This document shows positions 13,990 to 19,207 of a stretch of 19,207 nucleotides of DNA, in pieces. The DNA lies in contig CAJUQB010000013.1 in the NCBI GenBank assembly GCA_910588285.1, forward strand, positions 48,946-68,152, written 5' to 3'. The position numbers were made by a program, and so were the translations under genes. How positions within the stretch are numbered: the first letter of the stretch is position 1; each line of letters begins with the position of its first letter. Below the pieces are notes generated by a model. It searched no databases and was not told where the DNA came from. It saw only the letters and a list, made by a program, of their open reading frames with translations. This stretch comes from an uncultured Lachnospiraceae bacterium (GTDB lineage: Bacteria > Bacillota > Clostridia > Lachnospirales > Lachnospiraceae).

Positions 13990-15700
13990 CTTCTACCTCT
14001 TCACTGCCTATGGCAACATAAGGAATCGTCAATACCGATACGGCGCCATCATCGTTATATAGAAAAATATCTGCCCCATCTTCATAAATCAGATTCATTC
14101 TTGTCCATATATTACGAAGGCCAATATGCCCTTCTTCCTTTTTTTGCTTCCAACCATTATCAAGCAATGCCTGCGGATAACCATTTCCATTATCACGAAT
14201 GGTTAAAATCAGATTGCTTTCCATATTGTCCAGTGATGCAGAAACCTGTATTTCACAGCCGAGCTTGGTATTGAAAGCATACTTCATGCTATTTTCCACA
14301 AAGCTTTGAATGATAAAGGGTGGAATCAGGGCATCCCAAAGTCGGTTTGGAATGGACTCTGTGCACATAATCTGACTGCCATAACGAATTTTCTGCATTT
14401 CCATATAAGCCCGGACATGTCCCATTTCCCTCTTGAGTTCCACAAGTTCTGTGACATCATGAAACATATAGCGGGAATAATTACCAACAGTTACAGAAAT
14501 ACGCTGTATTTTTTCAAAATCTTTTGTCTCTGCCAACGAATAGATCATATTCAGGACATTGGCATAAAAATGTGGTTTGATCTGTAATGCCAGGTACTGC
14601 ATTGTTACTTTCTGTGAGTCAAGCAGTACCTCGTAATTCTCAATCTTTAATTCCCTGATCCGATTAATCATATGGTTGAATGTGTCCACCAGCTGATAAA
14701 ATTCCGAAATAGCTGATATCTCACCACTGTTTATTTCCAGCTCACCCTCTTCTACCTGTTTTATGGCGGATAGGATTCGGCTCAGTGGTTGTTCCAGGAT
14801 TTTATGGATCACATAGACAGAAATTGGGATGAATACTACGAGAACAAAAAATAATGCGAAAAAGGCCAGACGGAACTGCCACATTTCCTCTGTGATACTC
14901 TGCCTGTCGGTCAGCATCCCAAAATAATATCCGGTATGTGGTGAAATATAGCCTGTTTGCAGATATTCCCGCCCCGACATCCAGATATAGGTTCCCTCAT
15001 TTCCAGTCACTAATGAAACATCTATCGGTGCTGAGGAAAAAATGACATTACCTGCTTCATCAGCCGCAAAGGTAATACTCCTTTCATCATATTCGGCAGA
15101 CTGTATTGTCTGCATTACCTTACTTTCTGAAACGTGTACGACGAAATAGCAATTTTCAAGGCACATGACACGGAGCATATGCTTTTTTCCGGACGCGTCA
15201 AATAGCATATACCGCTCTGGTACGATCCCGGAGTCCTGGGCAAGCATCTGGTACATAAACCGCTTTAATTCACTGCGGACGGCGTAGGTTTCCATACTGC
15301 CAGCTTCTAAAAAAACGCTTTCTGTGTCCAAATCTGTATAAAATAATACGCCATCCACCATATCCGACCATGCATCCAGATTTTGGAGCATGGCCGTTAT
15401 GGTGATTTTGGCCATAGATACCTCAAAAGGACTTCCATATCTCATCAGAAAAAAAGGATTGGCATCCGGAATGGCTGTGCTGTTAAAATAAGTTTCATAA
15501 ATAAAATTATCTGCCATTTCTAATGAATCTTCGATATAGCCTTCTGCTGCTGCAATGCTGTTCTGCAGATTTTTTTCCACTTTTATTGTTATCCTTTTCA
15601 GAAAGCAGGATTGTAAGACGAAATATAAAATTACACTGAACACTAGCACACAAATCCAATATCTGCGCAGCCACACCCTTAAAGAAATGCCTTTTTTCAT
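13982..15700 (-). CDS. YesM-like sensor histidine kinase
   Basis: A 572-residue membrane kinase of the LytS/YesM (His_kinase plus HATPase_c) class. TM1 is near residues 13-31. An extracellular sensor region of about 245 residues (Cache-like by position and length) is followed by TM2 (278-298) and a HAMP linker (299-352). The phospho-acceptor is H377 in LQIKPHFYANVLN; the usual form is INPHFLYNTLN, so the residues after the His differ but the His is intact. The ATPase part has the N-box SFVENSMKYA (466-475), D503 in IRDNGNGYP, and GHIGLRN. The ATG comes two bases after the permease stop, with AAAGGG upstream. It probably senses an extracellular sugar or the loaded binding protein and signals to the next gene's regulator. 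Confidence 0.94.
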   Translation of the reverse strand: MKKGISLRVWLRRYWICVLVFSVILYFVLQSCFLKRITIKVEKNLQNSIAAAEGYIEDSLEMADNFIYETYFNSTAIPDANPFFLMRYGSPFEVSMAKITITAMLQNLDAWSDMVDGVLFYTDLDTESVFLEAGSMETYAVRSELKRFMYQMLAQDSGIVPERYMLFDASGKKHMLRVMCLENCYFVVHVSESKVMQTIQSAEYDERSITFAADEAGNVIFSSAPIDVSLVTGNEGTYIWMSGREYLQTGYISPHTGYYFGMLTDRQSITEEMWQFRLAFFALFFVLVVFIPISVYVIHKILEQPLSRILSAIKQVEEGELEINSGEISAISEFYQLVDTFNHMINRIRELKIENYEVLLDSQKVTMQYLALQIKPHFYANVLNMIYSLAETKDFEKIQRISVTVGNYSRYMFHDVTELVELKREMGHVRAYMEMQKIRYGSQIMCTESIPNRLWDALIPPFIIQSFVENSMKYAFNTKLGCEIQVSASLDNMESNLILTIRDNGNGYPQALLDNGWKQKKEEGHIGLRNIWTRMNLIYEDGADIFLYNDDGAVSVLTIPYVAIGSEEVEDA

Positions 15701-15702
15701 CC

Positions 15703-16587
15703 TTACCCTTTAATAGCTCCGATCAAAAGCCCTTTCGTATAATATTTTTGGAAAAACGGATACAGTATGATCATGGGAAGCATACCGATCACTGCGACAG
15801 CCATACGCATTGTCAATGTTGGGATATTAGCAACCCCAGTAGCAATGCTCGTTCCATCCATGGACTGTGCCAGATACTGCACATTTGTTAGCATATTATT
15901 CAAAAGTGCCTGAATGCCTACCAGATTCTTATCCGTAATATAGTATAAACTATTTGTCCAGTCATTCCAATACATCAATGCTTTCATAAAACCGATTGTT
16001 GCCAGAATCGGGACACTCAGAGGGAATACAATCTTAAAGAATATGCCAAATTCTGACATTCCGTCGATCCTTGCACTTTCCAGAATCTCCTGCGGAATAT
16101 TGCTTTGAAAATAGCTCCGTGCTATCATCACATGGAATGCATTACAAAGCAGATTCGGTAATATCAACGCAAATATTGTATTCTTAACATGGAACATGGT
16201 ACTCCACATCATGTAGCTTGGAACAAGGCCACCGGAAAATAGCATAGTAAACAGAATATAAAAGCTAATAATCCGTTTTCCCGGCAATCCCGGAACAGTA
16301 AGCGTATAGGACACCATTGTCGTAATGGCAAGGCTAATTACAGTTCCTATAAGTGTCACACAAATTGTAACCATATAGGAATGGAAAATACTCCCTTCCC
16401 CAAAAATATACTGATATGCCGTAAAATCAAATTTTTGCGGCCACAGGGAATATCCATTAAGAATTACCTCCGATTCCTGCGTCATGGAGGCCATGATCAG
16501 GAGTATAATCGGAAATAAAACAATCACAACCAACAGGATCATAACGATATGTAAAATTGCCTGAAACCCTCTATCATTTTTAACCAT
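15703..16587 (-). CDS. Carbohydrate ABC transporter permease, LplC/YtcP-like (MalG side)
   Basis: A 294-residue inner permease subunit of a CUT1 sugar importer. About six hydrophobic segments are seen (near 11-33, 70-95, 105-128, 138-157, 190-207 and 260-280). The cytoplasmic EAA loop reads ILESARIDGMSEFGIFFKIV (168-187) and contacts the ATPase. The ending FQKYYTKGLLIGAIKG is characteristic of the LplC/YtcP branch. It starts 9 nt after the other permease with AGGAGGA. With LplB-like and LplA-like partners it should import an oligosaccharide; homologous sets are linked to plant cell-wall glycans, but the substrate is not shown by sequence. Confidence 0.94.
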   Translation of the reverse strand: MVKNDRGFQAILHIVMILLVVIVLFPIILLIMASMTQESEVILNGYSLWPQKFDFTAYQYIFGEGSIFHSYMVTICVTLIGTVISLAITTMVSYTLTVPGLPGKRIISFYILFTMLFSGGLVPSYMMWSTMFHVKNTIFALILPNLLCNAFHVMIARSYFQSNIPQEILESARIDGMSEFGIFFKIVFPLSVPILATIGFMKALMYWNDWTNSLYYITDKNLVGIQALLNNMLTNVQYLAQSMDGTSIATGVANIPTLTMRMAVAVIGMLPMIILYPFFQKYYTKGLLIGAIKG

Positions 16588-16596
16588 AGCATCCTC

Positions 16597-17523
16597 CTAA
16601 AACATTGCATTTTCGCTGCTGACCTTCCGTATCAGGATATTGGTAAGTATTACCAAAATAAAACCTACCACCGACTGATAGAAGCAGGCTGCGGCTGACA
16701 TTCCCATATTTGCCGTATTGATCAAGCCCCGGTAAACATACGTGTCAATGGTCTGTGTCACATCCAATATTGCACCACTATTCATCGGTACCTGGTAAAA
16801 CAACCCAAAGTCAGAATTAAATATCTTCCCTACAGAAAGAATTGTCATTGTTATGATTGTCGGAATAAGGCTTGGAAGGGTAATCTTCATAAATGTAGCA
16901 AAGCGGCTTGCGCCGTCCAGGTTCGCAGCCTCATAAATTCCGGGGTCAATGGCCGACATATTTGCAAGGTACAGGATGCAGGAGGTTCCCATCATCTGCC
17001 AAATATGGATAAATATTAGAATAAACGGCCACCACTTGCCATCGCTGTAGAAGGAAATGCTCTCAAGGCCCAGGGGCATCAAAATACGGTTATTGATAAA
17101 CCCTGTATCTCCGGCCAATAAGGCATTGGCAAGATATGACACAATAATGATGGATAAAAGGCCTGGAAATAATATCACTGTCTGATATATTTTTTTTGAA
17201 ACCTTGCCACGCAATTCATGAAGTACATAGGCGACCAGGATTGCCACGATTGTACCCAGCACAATAAAAGCAATATTATACAGCAACGTATTGCGGGTCA
17301 TGATCCACGCCTCTTCGTTTTTAAATAAGAATTCAAAATTTTTTAATCCAACCTTTTCACTTCCATAGACTCCGCCTGTAATTGTATAGCGTTCAAAGGC
17401 CAGAATCAGGCCGCTCATTGGCATGTAGTTGTTGATGAAAAAATAAATGATTGCCGGCAATGCCATAATATAAAACGGAATATATTTTCTCCAGCGGATC
17501 TTTGTTTTTCCTTTTGCTTTCAT
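16597..17523 (-). CDS. Carbohydrate ABC transporter permease, LplB/YteP-like (MalF side)
   Basis: A 308-residue permease with about six hydrophobic segments and the EAA loop IYEAANLDGASRFATFMKIT (196-215). IPFYIMALPAIIYFFINNYMPM at the N-terminus is typical of the LplB/YteP group. I placed the start at the ATG preceded by GAGGATAT, giving MKAKGKTKIRW. The reading frame is open upstream to a GTG at 17580, but that start has no good ribosome-binding site and would add a non-hydrophobic 19-residue stretch unusual for the family. With this start the gap to the binding-protein gene is 90 nt. It pairs with the LplC-like permease that follows. Confidence 0.92.
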   Translation of the reverse strand: MKAKGKTKIRWRKYIPFYIMALPAIIYFFINNYMPMSGLILAFERYTITGGVYGSEKVGLKNFEFLFKNEEAWIMTRNTLLYNIAFIVLGTIVAILVAYVLHELRGKVSKKIYQTVILFPGLLSIIIVSYLANALLAGDTGFINNRILMPLGLESISFYSDGKWWPFILIFIHIWQMMGTSCILYLANMSAIDPGIYEAANLDGASRFATFMKITLPSLIPTIITMTILSVGKIFNSDFGLFYQVPMNSGAILDVTQTIDTYVYRGLINTANMGMSAAACFYQSVVGFILVILTNILIRKVSSENAMF

Positions 17524-17613
17524 AATAATATCCTCGAATCTGAAATAGCTGGAACCAACCAGCGGGCGCTTCACAGGCACTGTTTGGTCCCAGATGTTAC
17601 CGGTTTCTTTTTC
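17524..17613 (-). other. Intercistronic region between the binding-protein and permease genes
   Basis: This 90-nt stretch contains the permease ribosome-binding site and a small hairpin GCTGG-AACCAA-CCAGC (17548-17563). In binding-protein operons such gaps often hold an mRNA-stabilising stem that lets the binding protein be made in excess. The stem here is only 5 bp, so this is weak. Confidence 0.25.
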
Positions 17614-19128
17614 TTACTGCATAGCCTTCCATTCTTCGAACTGCCTTTGCTTTTCTGCAATCACGGTCTCAATTCCTGCTGCCTTGAGTTCTTCAATAAA
17701 TAAAGGCAGATTCTCTTCCGGGTTAAGGGCGCCGCTTTCCAGACCAATTTGATATTTACTGCGCACATTATCAAGCTGTGTGATCTCATTCCCGACAGAT
17801 GAGGAATCAAACTTAAATCCAAGGGCGTTTGATTTTTTTGAATTATTATTACTGTCGAAAAGCATTTCAACAAAGCTTGGATCCTCTGATTCCCAGCGAA
17901 TGCCATTTGCATTATTGATGCTGGAGCCCAAATGGTAGGTACATGTGCCCATATCCTGACCATCCATATAAGCAGCTGTGCCGTCTTCCTTCACCTGATA
18001 ATGAACGCCCTCTACTCCATAATTAATCAGACTGCCGATTTCCGGATCTGAAAACCATAAATTGAGGAATTTCATTGCTGCTTCCGGGTGCTTCGACGTC
18101 GACATGATTGTATAGGTTACATTCGTATAGGTTTTGGCCGTCGGTTCACTAATCGGAATGGCTCCTACGTCTTTTCCTATGAGTGTGGAATTGTAAATAG
18201 CGCTGCCAAAATCATAGTTTCCAAGTGTAGAAAATGCTGCGTCATTCTGTGCCAATGTGACGTATCCGTCCGTCTGTGTCTGGATATCTTTACTGGAATA
18301 GCCGTTTTTATACCAGTCATTCATGATTGCGCACAGTGATGCATATTCTTCTGTTTCAAACAGATTCACGATTTCATCAGACAAACCATCATTCATGATT
18401 ACGCCGTAATTATTACCAAGGCTGTCCCATGATCCGTAGTTAAAATTATTTATGCTGTTGCCACTGATTGTAACAAACGGTGTCACCTCCGGATAGGCCT
18501 CCTTTACTGCCGCAAGAACGGATGTCCAATCCTCCAATGATTTTACCTGCGCTACCTGATCTTCCAATCCCAGCTCCTTCACCATATCCATACGGTATAA
18601 AATACCCATTGTATTTACATAAGCGGAATATACAGGAATGGCATACTGAGTGCCGTCAATCTGGCCGCTTTTTATATAGTCTCCCTCAACCTTTACAATA
18701 TCCTGCCCATACTCTGCAAGAAGGTCTGTAATGTCCAGTGCCGCTCCCTGCAATACTGCGCTGGAAAAGTCGCCATAATTGACCAAAATGTCAAAGTCCT
18801 CTGTACCACTTAAAAACAGGGAGTATTGCTGGGACCACTGGCCGAATTCAAAAATCTGCATATCAAGCTCTACGCCGATTTTTTCTCTGCTGATCTCATT
18901 GATCGCTCCCAAAACAGTATCCAGATCGGTAGGGACATTGCCCGCCGGCAGGTACATTTTAACTGTTTCAATTTCACCTGGGCCTTCGACAGAATCTCCA
19001 GGTTCTGACGTCTGTCCTCCATTGCCGCTGCCGTTATCTCCACTGTTTCTGTTGTCTCCTCCACATCCGGCAAGCATGGCTGTACCCACGCATAGTGCCA
19101 TCAGCAAATGGAATAGCCTTTTTTTCAT
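17614..19128 (-). CDS. Sugar ABC transporter solute-binding lipoprotein (LplA-like, DUF3502 C-terminus)
   Basis: A 504-residue extracellular binding protein, first gene of the sugar-uptake operon. The signal peptide MKKRLFHLLMALCVGTAMLAGC ends in lipobox LAGC (C22). A low-complexity G/N/S/E linker (23-53) is the tether. The body has a bilobed family-1 pattern (DFDILVNYGD, YAIPVYSAYVNTMGILYRMD, LNLWFSDPEIGSLINYGVEG). The end matches the DUF3502-type tail of LplA-like proteins: LGFKFDSSSVGNEITQLDNV, YQIGLESGALNPEENLP and FIEELKAAGIETVIAEKQRQ. The ATG has AGAGGAGGAAATT upstream. It captures an oligosaccharide at the cell surface for the two permeases. No ATPase gene is present in the operon part seen. 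Confidence 0.95.
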   Translation of the reverse strand: MKKRLFHLLMALCVGTAMLAGCGGDNRNSGDNGSGNGGQTSEPGDSVEGPGEIETVKMYLPAGNVPTDLDTVLGAINEISREKIGVELDMQIFEFGQWSQQYSLFLSGTEDFDILVNYGDFSSAVLQGAALDITDLLAEYGQDIVKVEGDYIKSGQIDGTQYAIPVYSAYVNTMGILYRMDMVKELGLEDQVAQVKSLEDWTSVLAAVKEAYPEVTPFVTISGNSINNFNYGSWDSLGNNYGVIMNDGLSDEIVNLFETEEYASLCAIMNDWYKNGYSSKDIQTQTDGYVTLAQNDAAFSTLGNYDFGSAIYNSTLIGKDVGAIPISEPTAKTYTNVTYTIMSTSKHPEAAMKFLNLWFSDPEIGSLINYGVEGVHYQVKEDGTAAYMDGQDMGTCTYHLGSSINNANGIRWESEDPSFVEMLFDSNNNSKKSNALGFKFDSSSVGNEITQLDNVRSKYQIGLESGALNPEENLPLFIEELKAAGIETVIAEKQRQFEEWKAMQ

Positions 19129-19207
19129 TTAATTTCCTCCTCTTGATTTGTAATAACTTCTCGGAATCTTCAGCCCTTATTTCATGGGGCTTTCAGAACC
19201 TATTTTT
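19129..19207 (-). promoter_or_regulatory. Upstream region of the sugar-uptake operon, incomplete
   Basis: These 79 bases contain the strong AGAGGAGG ribosome-binding site and a short inverted repeat AGCCC/GGGCT (19172-19191). I could not find a convincing -35/-10 pair or a catabolite-responsive element. The promoter may lie beyond the window edge or be activator-dependent with weak hexamers. Confidence 0.3.

Noticed and set aside
17524..17580. GTG start of the LplB-like permease at 17580
   Set aside because: The ATG at 17523 has a proper ribosome-binding site and gives the family's usual N-terminus.

Overview
The window looks like a Lachnospiraceae-type gut Firmicute chromosome (Enterocloster, Hungatella or Blautia-like). 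This is inferred from strong AGGAGG ribosome-binding sites, mixed GC content, an LplA/LplB/LplC-type sugar transporter with a YesM/YesN-type two-component pair, a clostridial ABC exporter under a TPR-type XRE regulator, an AtoD/AtoA CoA-transferase and an Rpn-family nuclease. The genus cannot be fixed without database searches. No rRNA, tRNA, CRISPR array or insertion sequence was seen.

Layout. (1) 1-2744, minus strand: an XRE/TPR regulator overlaps by 11 nt a half-size ABC exporter, which runs off the left edge just before its C-terminus. (2) 2829-3866, plus: a lone Rpn-family PD-(D/E)XK nuclease with a 12-bp tandem repeat in its 3' end, followed by a 24-bp-stem hairpin between convergent genes. 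(3) 3976-7902, minus: a three-gene operon behind a textbook TTGACA-17-TATAAT promoter. It encodes a zinc-ribbon/transmembrane/C-type-lectin-like protein, a NagZ-like GH3 lipoprotein and a type B carboxylesterase. (4) 8041-10369, plus: a coiled-coil protein of unknown function; a striking non-coding leader with a 27-bp-stem hairpin starting at the predicted transcription start; a DnaQ-type exonuclease with a topoisomerase-type zinc finger; and a VOC metalloenzyme, closed by a strong bidirectional terminator. (5) 10386-11782, minus: atoD-atoA CoA-transferase. (6) 11850-19128, minus: solute-binding lipoprotein, two permeases, sensor kinase, AraC-type response regulator and a second carboxylesterase in one tightly packed operon.

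How the genes work together. Block 6 is a self-contained carbohydrate uptake and sensing unit. The binding lipoprotein and permeases import an oligosaccharide, the kinase/regulator pair probably controls the same operon, and the cytoplasmic esterase may remove ester groups from the imported sugar. No ATPase for this importer lies in the window, so a shared MsmX-type ATPase is expected. Block 3 looks like an envelope-facing glycan module: a membrane-tethered lectin-like fold, a surface beta-N-acetylhexosaminidase-like lipoprotein and an esterase.

Composition changes clearly. Sampled lines are about 60-65% GC in the esterase-1 and atoDA regions and about 33-50% (mostly near 40%) in the sugar operon and the Rpn gene, which fits separate acquisition of those segments. 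The best candidates for something undescribed are the hairpin leader upstream of the exonuclease gene and the zinc-ribbon/CTLD-GH3-esterase operon.
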